Shown: positions 54,065 to 63,451 of the stretch, in pieces
How positions within the stretch are numbered: the stretch's first letter is position 1
Layout: every line of letters starts with the position of its first letter
NCBI GenBank assembly: GCA_020630335.1
Contig: JAHDBN010000001.1
Span: 124,001-188,000, forward strand
Direction: 5' to 3'
DNA: 64,000 nucleotides
From: Bacteriovoracaceae bacterium
GTDB taxonomy: Bacteria > Bdellovibrionota > Bacteriovoracia > Bacteriovoracales > Bacteriovoracaceae
Made by a program: the position numbers and the translations under genes
The notes under the pieces: model-generated
The model's database searches: none
What the model saw: the letters and a program-made list of their open reading frames with translations, nothing else
Told to the model about the DNA's origin: nothing

Positions 54065-55291
54065 TCAGGCAACTCCACTTGCTCCAGCGAAGATCGGCAT
54101 ATACATTGCTGCTAAAACTCCACCAACGAGTACCGCCAATACTACAATTAATATAGGTTCTATTAATTGAGTCATAGATTGAACACTTCCTTCTACTTCA
54201 ACTTCAAATACTTTCGAAACTTTCTTAAGCATTTCATCTAAATTTCCTGTACTTTCTCCCACGTTTATCATTTGAGTAATAAGGTCAGGGAAATAAGTAA
54301 TTCTCCCAAGTGGTGCGGCTAAAGTTCGTCCACTCACTACAGAAGCCCTTACTCTTTTTATATCTCTAGAAATGATAGAATTTTCTACTGTATCAGCACA
54401 AACCTCTAATGCATCAACAATTGAAATCCCAGAGCTGATCATAGTTGCTAAAGTTTGAGAGAATGAACTTAGATTCCCTTTTATAATTACATTTCCCAAT
54501 ACAGGAATTTGCAAGATTGCTTTATCAAATATTCTACGACCATCTTCAGTTTTTCTTAAAAAATAATAAGCTCCAAAAAAGAATGCTATCGAACCAATAA
54601 TAAGTTTAAAAATATTCTCTCTGAAAAAATCTGAAATATTAATAACAACTTGAGTAATCCAAGGAATCTCTTGTTGGTTTTCTTCTAGCATCGAAACAAA
54701 CTGCGGAACGACAAAAGTCATTAAACCAACAAATACTATGACTCCAATAAAAGAAACTATCGCCGGATACATCATCGCTGATTTAATCTTTTTTCTAAGA
54801 GCCATTTTCTTTTCTAAGAAATCATCTAATTTATTTAAGATCTCATCTAATATACCTGCTACTTCACCTGCTTTTATTAATTGACAGTAAAGTTTACTAA
54901 AGTTTTTATCTTCCTGCATAGAATCACTTAGAGTTTGCCCTTCACTAATTCTTCTGGAAATTCTAAGTAAAGATTTTCTAAGATATGGATTCTTTTCTTG
55001 TTTTTGTAAAATTTCAATAGATTGTAATATTGGAACACCTGCATTTACTAGAGTGGCTAATTGCTTTGTGAATCGTCCAATATCTTTTTCTGAAAATCCT
55101 GATGATATATTTAAATCTGCTAACAAATCAGAGATGTTCATTTCTGAAAAAATATTTGGCTTAGCTAGTTTTTTTGCTCTTATTCCTTTTCTTCGAAGTA
55201 ATCTTTTCGCATCTTTTTGATCATTTGCTTCTATCGAACCAATAACCCTAGTTCCTGTTTTATCGAATCCCTCGTATTTAAACTCAACCAT
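54065..55291 (-). CDS. pilC: Type IV pilus platform protein PilC
   Basis: This 408-residue inner-membrane protein has the duplicated GspF/PilC domain: EKDIGRFTKQLATLVNAGVPILQSIEIL in the first and GNLSSFSQTLATMISSGISIVDALEV in the second, with three membrane helices (about 170-195, 220-245, 375-398). It is the rotor at the base of the pilus. It overlaps pilT by one base. Confidence 0.95.
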   Translation of the reverse strand: MVEFKYEGFDKTGTRVIGSIEANDQKDAKRLLRRKGIRAKKLAKPNIFSEMNISDLLADLNISSGFSEKDIGRFTKQLATLVNAGVPILQSIEILQKQEKNPYLRKSLLRISRRISEGQTLSDSMQEDKNFSKLYCQLIKAGEVAGILDEILNKLDDFLEKKMALRKKIKSAMMYPAIVSFIGVIVFVGLMTFVVPQFVSMLEENQQEIPWITQVVINISDFFRENIFKLIIGSIAFFFGAYYFLRKTEDGRRIFDKAILQIPVLGNVIIKGNLSSFSQTLATMISSGISIVDALEVCADTVENSIISRDIKRVRASVVSGRTLAAPLGRITYFPDLITQMINVGESTGNLDEMLKKVSKVFEVEVEGSVQSMTQLIEPILIVVLAVLVGGVLAAMYMPIFAGASGVA

Positions 55292-56511
55292 TACGATGCC
55301 TTCTTCACTTTTTCCAAGCCAAAATGTTTTAATAACTCTTCGGGTTTGTTCGAATATGCAATTGCATCTTCTCTTGAAATAAATCCTTTCTCATAAGATC
55401 CAATCAAGGATTGATTCATAGTCACAATACCCGATTGATCTTGACCTATCTGCATTTGAGAATAGATTTGATGAATTTTATCTTCTCTTATTAAATTTCT
55501 AATCGCTAAATTAGGAACTAAGATCTCTTGGCTTAATTGTCTTCCGCCTCCAATTTTAGGTACAAGTTGTTGAGCAACAACACCTTGAAGAACAAATGAA
55601 AGTAAGTTTCTAATTTGATCTTGCTTATCTGATGGAAAAACATTTACGATCCTGTTGATTGTTTGAACAGTTGAATTCGTATGTAAAGTTCCAAAAACTA
55701 AATGTCCTGTTTCTGCAATCGTTAATGCTGCTTCTATTGTTTCTTGATCCCTAAGTTCCCCAACCAAAATAATATCAGGGTCTTGTCTTAGTAAACTTTT
55801 TAAACCATTTTTAAAACTAAAAGAATCAGCTCCTATTTCTCTTTGGTTCACAATACAACCTTTATGCTTATGAACAAATTCAATAGGATCTTCTAAGGTA
55901 ATAATATGTCCATTATGTGTTTGGTTTAACTGATCTATAATTGAAGCCAAGGTTGTTGATTTACCAGAACCTGTTGGCCCCGTCACAAGAATTAAACCAT
56001 TTAGAGCTGAGGTAATATCTAGTAAAACTTTTGGTAACCCAAGCGCATCAAAGTCAGGCACAACTGAAGGTATTAATCGAAAAGCTGCTGAAAGTTTTCC
56101 TTGTGCATAAAACACATTAACTCTAAATCTTGCAAGATTTCTTACACCAAAAGAAAAATCAATCTCTAAGTTTTTTTCTAGCTCTGCTTTTTGCTTATCA
56201 CTTAAAACTTGATAAATAATTTTCCTACAAACTTTTTCAGTTAACGGTGTTACTTTTATTCTAACAATATCACCATCTATTCTTAAAGCAGGTGCAGCTC
56301 CTGCGCTCAAATGTAAATCCGATGCACCTTGATCAACCATTAGTTTAAAAAGTTGTTGTATTTTTATTGCATCAATTTCTGTAGTTGTTGCTCTTTGAGT
56401 AATCGTTGGATCACTATCTAAGATAGTGGTGGCATCCATAGAAGAACTTGGATTATCTAATATAGTTGTTACATCTACTTTAGAAGGTATTTTTTTATTT
56501 TCTTCACTCAT
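55291..56511 (-). CDS. pilT: Pilus retraction ATPase PilT with N-terminal extension
   Basis: This 406-residue ATPase has the PilT core: KLMVDQGASDLHLSAGAAPALRIDG, Walker A GPTGSGKSTTLAS, Walker B/Asp box IILVGELRDQETIEAALTIAETGHLV and the AIRNLIREDKIHQIYSQMQIG retraction motif. About 48 extra residues precede the core and contain TTILD twice (VTTILDNPSSSM, ATTILDSDP). They have no fold that I recognise. It powers pilus retraction and lies between pilB and pilC. Confidence 0.95.
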   Translation of the reverse strand: MSEENKKIPSKVDVTTILDNPSSSMDATTILDSDPTITQRATTTEIDAIKIQQLFKLMVDQGASDLHLSAGAAPALRIDGDIVRIKVTPLTEKVCRKIIYQVLSDKQKAELEKNLEIDFSFGVRNLARFRVNVFYAQGKLSAAFRLIPSVVPDFDALGLPKVLLDITSALNGLILVTGPTGSGKSTTLASIIDQLNQTHNGHIITLEDPIEFVHKHKGCIVNQREIGADSFSFKNGLKSLLRQDPDIILVGELRDQETIEAALTIAETGHLVFGTLHTNSTVQTINRIVNVFPSDKQDQIRNLLSFVLQGVVAQQLVPKIGGGRQLSQEILVPNLAIRNLIREDKIHQIYSQMQIGQDQSGIVTMNQSLIGSYEKGFISREDAIAYSNKPEELLKHFGLEKVKKAS

Positions 56512-56520
56512 AATCTTTTC

Positions 56521-58194
56521 CTAAATTATATCAGCTGATGAACTTAACACAGCTTCTTCTAATGATATCAATCCTTGAGCAACCTTCATTAAGGCACTCA
56601 TCCTTAGCGTTCTCATTCCTTCATATATTGCTCTTTGCTTAATTTCATCAGTTGATGCTCCGTTAAGAACTAAAGATTTTATTCCCGGAGTAACTTCTAA
56701 AATTTCATGAATAGCAACTCTTCCTTTATTTCCAGTCTGATTACAATGATCACACCCTTTTCCTTTGTATATTTTCACTTTTGCTGCTGACAGTGCTTCT
56801 AATCCACAAGCAACAAGTTCATCACTTGTGCTTTTAACTTCTTCTTTACAGTTCTCGCATATTTTCTTGCATAATCTTTGAGCTGTAATAACACTTAATG
56901 AAGAAACAACTAAGAATGGTTCAACTCCTAAGTTTAATAACCTAGTTACTGTTGATGCTGCATCGTTAGTATGTAAGGTCGAAAAAACAAAATGTCCTGT
57001 AAGAGCTGCTTCTACTGCCATTTCTCCTACTTCTGTATCTCGAATTTCTCCAACCATTATAATGTCTGGATCTTGTCTTAAAAAAGATTTTAAAGCTTTA
57101 GCAAAATCAAAACCTATGTCTTTTCTAATATTCACCTGATTGATCCCTTCTAGATTAAATTCACAAGGATCTTCCGCAGTTGAGATATTAGTATTAATGG
57201 TATTTAACTCCATTAATGCCGAATAAAGAGTCGTTGTCTTCCCACTACCCGTTGGCCCCGTTACAAGTGCCATTCCATAAGGTTTTTTAATTCCCGATTT
57301 AAAAATTTCTAATTGCTTCTCAGTAAATCCAAGTTTAGTCATATCCAACTCAAGACTTGAAGAGTCTAACAAACGCAAGACAATTTTCTCTCCAAAAAGT
57401 GTTGGAATGCTAGAAACTCGGTAATCAATTGTTCTGCCAGCTATTCCAATCTTCATTCTTCCATCTTGAGGAAGTCTTTTTTCAGAAATATCTAGCTTTG
57501 CCATAATTTTAAATCTTGAAATCATTGCAAGAGATAATGCCTTCGGAGGACTGCTAATCTCCACAAGTGAGCCATCAATCCTAAATCTTATTCTAAATTT
57601 TTTCTCATAAGGTTCTACATGTATATCAGAAGCTCCTCTATAAAAAGCATCGGCGAGGATATGATTAACCAAAGAAACCACATCACTTGTAATATTGTCT
57701 AATACTTGTTTTTCATCTTCCTGCACTTCTGTTTCATCAATTTCTTCAATTGAATCAACTAACTCTTTAACTGAAACTTTGACTCTAGAATAAAGTTTTT
57801 CCCATGTAGAAATATTAGTTAAAACTATTTCGCATGGCTTTCCTAAAATCTCCATGCATTCTTTTAGGTTTTCTTTTGCGTTGGGATCAAATGAAGTAAG
57901 TATGATTTTATTGGAAACTTCATTGACAGGAATAAGTCTATATTTGGTTACAACTTTTTTCTGCAAGACAGAAAGTTGTTCACTTGAAATTTCATCCTCA
58001 TTAATTTTTAAAATAGTTAGCCCATTAGCCTCAGCCATTAAATGCATAAACCTGTTTTCATCAAAGTTTTCCAAGTCGTGCAAATAAAACTCAGCAAAGG
58101 GATCATTCTTATGAGTAACATCAATCTTCTTCAACTCTTTTTGAGTTGCCATCCCTGTGGAACTTATCAATGAAGAAAATTGTTCGTTTAACAT
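56521..58194 (-). CDS. pilB: Pilus extension ATPase PilB
   Basis: This 557-residue GspE-family ATPase has the N-terminal MshEN-like domain (about 1-140), then the core with GPTGSGKTTTLYSALMELN (Walker A), IIMVGEIRDTEVGEMAVEAALTGHFVFSTLHTNDA and a zinc-binding module (CKKICENCKE...CDHCNQTG). It powers pilus extension. It starts the pilB-T-C run, 68 bases after ribF. SD AGAGG precedes the ATG. Confidence 0.95.
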   Translation of the reverse strand: MLNEQFSSLISSTGMATQKELKKIDVTHKNDPFAEFYLHDLENFDENRFMHLMAEANGLTILKINEDEISSEQLSVLQKKVVTKYRLIPVNEVSNKIILTSFDPNAKENLKECMEILGKPCEIVLTNISTWEKLYSRVKVSVKELVDSIEEIDETEVQEDEKQVLDNITSDVVSLVNHILADAFYRGASDIHVEPYEKKFRIRFRIDGSLVEISSPPKALSLAMISRFKIMAKLDISEKRLPQDGRMKIGIAGRTIDYRVSSIPTLFGEKIVLRLLDSSSLELDMTKLGFTEKQLEIFKSGIKKPYGMALVTGPTGSGKTTTLYSALMELNTINTNISTAEDPCEFNLEGINQVNIRKDIGFDFAKALKSFLRQDPDIIMVGEIRDTEVGEMAVEAALTGHFVFSTLHTNDAASTVTRLLNLGVEPFLVVSSLSVITAQRLCKKICENCKEEVKSTSDELVACGLEALSAAKVKIYKGKGCDHCNQTGNKGRVAIHEILEVTPGIKSLVLNGASTDEIKQRAIYEGMRTLRMSALMKVAQGLISLEEAVLSSSADII

Positions 58195-58262
58195 AATACC
58201 TCTAGAATATTTATCGGATAAAATTTAAAGGAACTTAAGATATAAACCCAGAAAGGTATTAC

Positions 58263-59198
58263 CTATAATTTTTCATTAAAGTATGATTTTGCTTGATGAA
58301 CATCTTGTTGTATTTGATTAATTAACTCATTTACTGATGAGTACTTATTTTCTTCCCTGATAAAACTCATGAACAAGACCTCTAAGTTTTCACCATAAAT
58401 ATCTTCATTAAAATCAAAAATATTTGTCTCTACAATTCTTTCTTTAGAATCTTTGAAAGTCGGTTTTGTTCCTATGTTCGTAATCGAATGATATATCATA
58501 TTTTCATATTTTACTTTAGAAACATATACACCATTCAAGGGAATCATTCTATTGTTCTTGAATTTAATATTTGCAGTAGGGAATCCTATTTTTTTTCCTC
58601 TCCCATCACCTTTTATAACAATCCCAGATAAAGAAAAATTTCTGCCTATTAATTTACTCGCTTCCTCAACTCTTCCCTTGTCGAGATGATTTCTGATCTC
58701 GGTAGAACTAATCACTTTTCCATCTACTGCATATGAATCGCAAGAATCAAAACTTACTTCCAAATTGTTTTCTTTAATGTATTTTCTTAGATTCTCAACT
58801 CCACCTGATTTCTCTGATCCAAATGAAAAATCATGGCCAAGAAGTATATAAGAGATTTTTTGATGACAGAAAATGTATTCCCTAAGAAATTCTTCGGGAG
58901 ATTTTGTAGAGAAATCTCGGTTAAAAGGAAGCTCTACTAGGTAATCAATTTCTAATTCTGTAAGGTTTTTTCTTTTTTCTTCATAACTGCAAAGCAACTT
59001 TAATGTAGAGGGTGCTATGACTTCTCTGGGGTGTGGAAAAAAAGTAATCACAACTGAGATACCATCTTTTGACCTAGAAGTTTTGACTAGTTTCTCTAAG
59101 ACATATTTATGTCCTAGGTGAACACCATCATAATTTCCTATCGCAAGAAATATCTCTTTATTAGGTTCTATTTCTCTAAGACTCTGAACTATCTTCAT
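58263..59198 (-). CDS. ribF: Bifunctional riboflavin kinase/FMN adenylyltransferase
   Basis: This 311-residue protein has the N-terminal adenylyltransferase (IGNYDGVHLGHKYVLEKL, with HxGH-type HLGH; ITFFPHPREV; ISSTEIRNHLDKGRVEEASKLIGR) and the C-terminal riboflavin kinase (GDGRGKKIGFPTANIK, NGVYVSKVKYEN, ETNIFDFNEDIYG). It makes FMN and FAD. Length normal. It overlaps the batD end by 23 bases. Confidence 0.96.
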   Translation of the reverse strand: MKIVQSLREIEPNKEIFLAIGNYDGVHLGHKYVLEKLVKTSRSKDGISVVITFFPHPREVIAPSTLKLLCSYEEKRKNLTELEIDYLVELPFNRDFSTKSPEEFLREYIFCHQKISYILLGHDFSFGSEKSGGVENLRKYIKENNLEVSFDSCDSYAVDGKVISSTEIRNHLDKGRVEEASKLIGRNFSLSGIVIKGDGRGKKIGFPTANIKFKNNRMIPLNGVYVSKVKYENMIYHSITNIGTKPTFKDSKERIVETNIFDFNEDIYGENLEVLFMSFIREENKYSSVNELINQIQQDVHQAKSYFNEKL

Positions 59199-60810
59199 TG
59201 TTTAAACTTTTATTAATAATACCTTCTACTTCATTAAAGTATTTTTTATTAAAAGTCACATCTATTTTCTTCTTATTTTTGCTATATTTCGCTAAGGAGT
59301 GAGAATCTAGTAATGTTAAAAAATACATCTTAGCGTCGCTACTAAGCTCAGAGTTCTTAACTTTAAGCCTAGCATTTTCTGATTTTTCATTCATTCCATC
59401 TAGGTAACGATAAACGTTGGCATAATTAAAGTTTTTACCTGAAAGATTTTTAAATCTCCTATTTTCTAAAAAATTTAAAAATGTCTTTTTATCAAAAAAT
59501 ATTAATAGAAAAAAGATAACGCTCAAAAGCATGAGTATTACGTTTATAGATTTATGAATACTAGAAAAAAGAGATTTCTTATTGGACTTTATATAAGGAC
59601 CCAATATATTTCTATCAAAATCAAATTTAATTGGATTTATTGTACTTACTTTTTCACCATTTGATCTAACAGCTCCTCCCCTAACAATAATAGCTGGAAA
59701 TTTAACCTCGCTAAACTCATAACTCTTTGTTTCTGGATTAAAAAAACTAAACTTAAGATTCTTAGCTTTTTGATCATGATTAAACTTAGGTAGAAAAGTA
59801 TAAGTAAAAGTTTTAGTTGCCGTTAAATCATGGTTCATTTGCAATTTAGAATCACTTTCAAATTTTTCAAATTTTTCATTGTTTAAAAAGTCTGGTGCTT
59901 GATAAGATTCTAAGTTCCCTGGGCCAGATACACTAAATTTAATTTCAATAGGTTCATTCACTAATACTTTTTCTTTGTTCACAGATAAAGTGAAAGTATG
60001 CTTTCCTACTAAACCTGTAAAACTTTTATCTCTACCTTCAATAGGGAGATCTTTTGAACTGATTTCAACTTCTGAACTTGCATAGTTCTTTTTTCTTCTT
60101 TCTCTAAATCCAAAACCAAAGCCTCTAAAAGGATCTGCGCCACCTCGAACAGGATAAATCACCTGAGCAATCATTGGATCAATTATCGCTTTAGATTTAT
60201 CTGTATACAAAACAGAGCTATACAGAAGTATTTTCATATACTTCTCACCACCAATTTTAACCATTTCTTTTTTCTGAGCTTCTTTTCTAAATCTTTTTAA
60301 AAAACCTTCAAGTTTAGGAAAGGCCAAGATGTTGTAATTACTAACTTCAACTTTGTAATAAAGGTTATAATCTAGTTTTATTTGTTCATTTTTATAAAGA
60401 TCTTTCTTAGAAACATCTGCTCTAATAAATATGTTCTTGTCACTTTGCACTGCTTTCACAACTTCTATTTCGACCTCATTATGAAGATCAGTTTTACCTT
60501 TTACTACTGTATGAATGTTTTTTATAAGAGCTCTACCTTTTTTCAGAGGCCTGAAAGAGTAATTAAAAATATACTCATCTCTTCTCTGTGTTCTTCCATT
60601 TATGACTGTAATATTTGAAGAATACCCTCCTTCACTTTTAGCCACCTGCTCAAGATTTTCGAGGTTAAAATTAATTTCGGGTTTCTCATCTGATGAAACT
60701 TTTACTTTAATATCAAAGATTTCTCCAACTCCTACTTTTCCAGGTGCTTCCACTCTAAGTTCAGCTGAAAACAAAGAAAAGCTAATAAGAAACATTATTA
60801 TATACTTCAC
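59176..60810 (-). CDS. batD: BatD-like periplasmic protein
   Basis: This 544-residue protein has a signal peptide (KYIIMFLISFSLFSA), several beta-sandwich repeats (LRVEAPGKVGVGEIFDIKVKVS, FIRADVSKKDLYKNEQIKLDYNLYY, LSVNKEKVLVNEPIEIKFSVSGPG) and one late membrane helix (INVILMLLSVIFFLLIFF). This is the BatD layout of oxygen-tolerance (Bat) operons. Start: the frame opens at TTG 60816, but GTG 60810 overlaps the batB stop as TAGTG and has AGGAG at the right distance, so I prefer it. Confidence 0.88.
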   Translation of the reverse strand: MKYIIMFLISFSLFSAELRVEAPGKVGVGEIFDIKVKVSSDEKPEINFNLENLEQVAKSEGGYSSNITVINGRTQRRDEYIFNYSFRPLKKGRALIKNIHTVVKGKTDLHNEVEIEVVKAVQSDKNIFIRADVSKKDLYKNEQIKLDYNLYYKVEVSNYNILAFPKLEGFLKRFRKEAQKKEMVKIGGEKYMKILLYSSVLYTDKSKAIIDPMIAQVIYPVRGGADPFRGFGFGFRERRKKNYASSEVEISSKDLPIEGRDKSFTGLVGKHTFTLSVNKEKVLVNEPIEIKFSVSGPGNLESYQAPDFLNNEKFEKFESDSKLQMNHDLTATKTFTYTFLPKFNHDQKAKNLKFSFFNPETKSYEFSEVKFPAIIVRGGAVRSNGEKVSTINPIKFDFDRNILGPYIKSNKKSLFSSIHKSINVILMLLSVIFFLLIFFDKKTFLNFLENRRFKNLSGKNFNYANVYRYLDGMNEKSENARLKVKNSELSSDAKMYFLTLLDSHSLAKYSKNKKKIDVTFNKKYFNEVEGIINKSLNNEDSSES

Positions 60811-62498
60811 TACCAATCTCTCCTTTGCTTAAACCCTTTATCTTTTGTTTTTGTGTTCATAAACTTTTTTTGCATATTATTATCTTCATCAACTAATTGT
60901 TTTAAAACTGTTGGCAAGTTTTTCATCTTACTCTCTTTCTTTTTACCTTCACCATCTTTATCTTTGGATTTTTTCATTTTATCTTCTTTGCCTTCTTTCT
61001 CATTTTTTTGATCTTTACCTTTTTGATCCTTGCTATTTTTCTTGTCTCCCTCCTTCCCTTCTTTTTGATCTTTGTCATTTTTCTTATTGTCTTTTTTTTG
61101 TTTCTTCTTCTTCTTTTTCTTAAGTGCCAGCATCGTGTTTTCACGAACTTTGTTTTTTAAATCTTCATATTCCTCTCCACTTTTATCTTCTAAGTACTTA
61201 TCTAACTCCTTAAGTTTGCCAATAGCATTTTTAAGTTTATTTTCTTTTAAATCTAAACTTGACCAATTAAAGAAATCTTCCTTGTTTCCTTCTTTTATCT
61301 CTTTTAAATTTTCTTTATAAATCTTTCTGGCTTGATCATTTTTATCAAGACGCAAGTACAAACTTGCTAAATCCATTTTTTCTTCCTGCGACAAACCTTT
61401 TTCTTTCCATTTTTTCAAATATTTTTTTTCTTTTTTCTCAAACTTCTCCATTTCTTTTTTCTTTGCCATCTTAGAGGCTGGATCAAAGTTTTGAGCATTT
61501 GCATCAGTGCTGATTAAAAAGAACATACCTGCTAGAATATAAGGATTAAAAGATGAGAATATAAAACCCAACATTAGTAAAACAACTCCAGGAACCAATA
61601 GATATTGAGTTAAAACAGGTTTAGTGCTTACTCTTCCTTTAACACTTTTTTGTTGATCTGAAGCATCAAAAAAACTTAAAATTTCATTTGTAGGTAATGA
61701 GTATGTTGAAGCAACCCAGGTTTTGGAATATTTAGAAAGGCTAGAAATTTTTTCTAAAGATTCTCTATCCAGCTTCGTAATTACTTTTTTACCATTTCTT
61801 TCTTTAAAACCTCTTGAAACTCCTCTTCTATCTCTAAGAGGAATATTAGAACCTTTCTCAGTTCCAATTCCTACTACTGCGAGATTAATAGAATCAGAAA
61901 TTTTTAAATCAAGCTCATCTGAACTTTCTGCATCAGTTAAAACTAAAACGTTTCCACCATCAGACCCATTGGTTCTTAAATACTGCTCCGTTTCTTTTAT
62001 TGCTTTAACAATACTACTTCCTCCACCTAGCGCTATTTTATCTGAGATCCCAGAGATTCTAGCATCAAGTAAGTCTTGATCATTTGTAAAAGGGACAATT
62101 CTTTTAGAATTATCTGAAAACAATACAACTGAAATCTTATGGCCAATAGAATTTTTTACAAAATGTCTTGCTATAAAAGACGCCTTAGATAATCTATTCG
62201 GCCTAACATCATCAGCTAACATACTTAATGAATTATCAATTAATAATACTGTTTTCTGTTCTTTAACATCATCTTCTCTAGATTCTTCTTTCCCTCTCAA
62301 ATCGAGCAAAGAAAGCAATAACAAGCCCAAACCTATTGTTTTAAAAAAACTTGAAACAATTGAAAATTTTGATCTCTTAAAAAACCAATGATCTCTTACC
62401 CATCTAAAAAAACGACCTTCTTCCTTGAAACTAAAAAAGCTAAACAATAAAAAAACAATAATTACTAAGAGTAAATATTGCTTGTAAACAAAATTCAA
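60810..62498 (-). CDS. batB: BatB-BatC fusion: von Willebrand A domain with TPR and lysine-rich tail
   Basis: This 562-residue membrane protein has two N-terminal helices, a VWA domain with a MIDAS motif (LLIDNSLSM, about 87-95; LVLTDAESSDE), and a third helix (VLLMLGFIFSSFNPYILAGMFFLI). After it come TPR-like helices (KMDLASLYLRLDKNDQARKIYKENLKEI) and a very long Lys/Asp/Glu low-complexity tail (KKKKKKQKKDNKKNDKD...). In other genomes VWA BatB and TPR BatC are often separate. The stop overlaps batD. Confidence 0.88.
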   Translation of the reverse strand: MNFVYKQYLLLVIIVFLLFSFFSFKEEGRFFRWVRDHWFFKRSKFSIVSSFFKTIGLGLLLLSLLDLRGKEESREDDVKEQKTVLLIDNSLSMLADDVRPNRLSKASFIARHFVKNSIGHKISVVLFSDNSKRIVPFTNDQDLLDARISGISDKIALGGGSSIVKAIKETEQYLRTNGSDGGNVLVLTDAESSDELDLKISDSINLAVVGIGTEKGSNIPLRDRRGVSRGFKERNGKKVITKLDRESLEKISSLSKYSKTWVASTYSLPTNEILSFFDASDQQKSVKGRVSTKPVLTQYLLVPGVVLLMLGFIFSSFNPYILAGMFFLISTDANAQNFDPASKMAKKKEMEKFEKKEKKYLKKWKEKGLSQEEKMDLASLYLRLDKNDQARKIYKENLKEIKEGNKEDFFNWSSLDLKENKLKNAIGKLKELDKYLEDKSGEEYEDLKNKVRENTMLALKKKKKKKQKKDNKKNDKDQKEGKEGDKKNSKDQKGKDQKNEKEGKEDKMKKSKDKDGEGKKKESKMKNLPTVLKQLVDEDNNMQKKFMNTKTKDKGFKQRRDW

Positions 62499-63451
62499 AA
62501 AGCCTCCCTTAAGAAAAACTTTCTCAATACTTCCGCTGCAAAAAACAATAAAAACCCAATAAAAAAATATTTATAATAAAACTCTTCATAGACTCTTTGA
62601 TTGTTAACTTTAATTTTTGTTCTTTCTAACTTATCAATCTCAGACAAGATTCTTTTTAAAGCTGATTTATCTTGCGCCTTAAAACTCTTTGCACCTGTTA
62701 GATCTGAAATCTTTTTTAAAGTTTTAAAATCAAAAGAACCTCCAGGTATTCGTTGAAAACCGCCCCAGCCTATTGGTATACGTGCATTAGAGTCACTTCC
62801 AAGGCCTATAGTATAAATCTTTATTCCAAATTTCTTAGCTTGCTCTGCTGCTTTAATTGGTGTTAAATTTCCAACGTTACTAGCTCCATCCGTTAATAAG
62901 ATAACTACTTTCTTTTTAGTTTCACTTGCTTGTGACCTCGCAACAGCTAAACCAATAGCATCTCCTATATTAGTTCCAGATCCTAGAAACCCAATTTTTA
63001 TATCAGAAATATATTTTGTAATAAGCTCAGTGTCTGTTGTTAAAGGAAGTAAGGTAAAAACTTTCTCTGAAAATAAAATAACTCCAATCCTATCGTTTGG
63101 TTTTAGTTTCGCAAACTCTTCAAGCTTTTCCTTAGCCACTGCCAATCTATCAGGTTTCAAGTCTCTTGCTTCCATAGACTTTGAAACATCTACTACCAAA
63201 AAAATGTCTTTTACATCTTTAGTATTGCTTGAATAACTTAAAGGTTTTCTTGGAAAAGACATTGCATAAGAAATATACAAAATCCCTATTACCCCAATAA
63301 CATAAATAATTACTTTAAGAGAAAATTTAAAAGAATCTTTTCTCTCACTTCCAAGCACCAGCCCTTTATGAAAGACTCTCCAAAAACTCAAGCTCCAGGC
63401 TACAAGCAAGAGCAATCCCAAAATAGAAAAATATATTGATTTATATTCCAT
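62495..63451 (-). CDS. batA: BatA von Willebrand factor A membrane protein
   Basis: This 318-residue protein has two N-terminal membrane helices (YFSILGLLLLVAWSLSFW, FSLKVIIYVIGVIGILYISYAM), a VWA domain with a complete MIDAS (FLVVDVSKSM at about 87-96, GSGTNIGDAIGLAV with Thr, VILLTDGASN) and a C-terminal helix. The ATGA overlap with batB places it in the same operon. The Bat proteins form an inner-membrane complex, suggested to act in stress tolerance. Confidence 0.92.
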   Translation of the reverse strand: MEYKSIYFSILGLLLLVAWSLSFWRVFHKGLVLGSERKDSFKFSLKVIIYVIGVIGILYISYAMSFPRKPLSYSSNTKDVKDIFLVVDVSKSMEARDLKPDRLAVAKEKLEEFAKLKPNDRIGVILFSEKVFTLLPLTTDTELITKYISDIKIGFLGSGTNIGDAIGLAVARSQASETKKKVVILLTDGASNVGNLTPIKAAEQAKKFGIKIYTIGLGSDSNARIPIGWGGFQRIPGGSFDFKTLKKISDLTGAKSFKAQDKSALKRILSEIDKLERTKIKVNNQRVYEEFYYKYFFIGFLLFFAAEVLRKFFLREAF

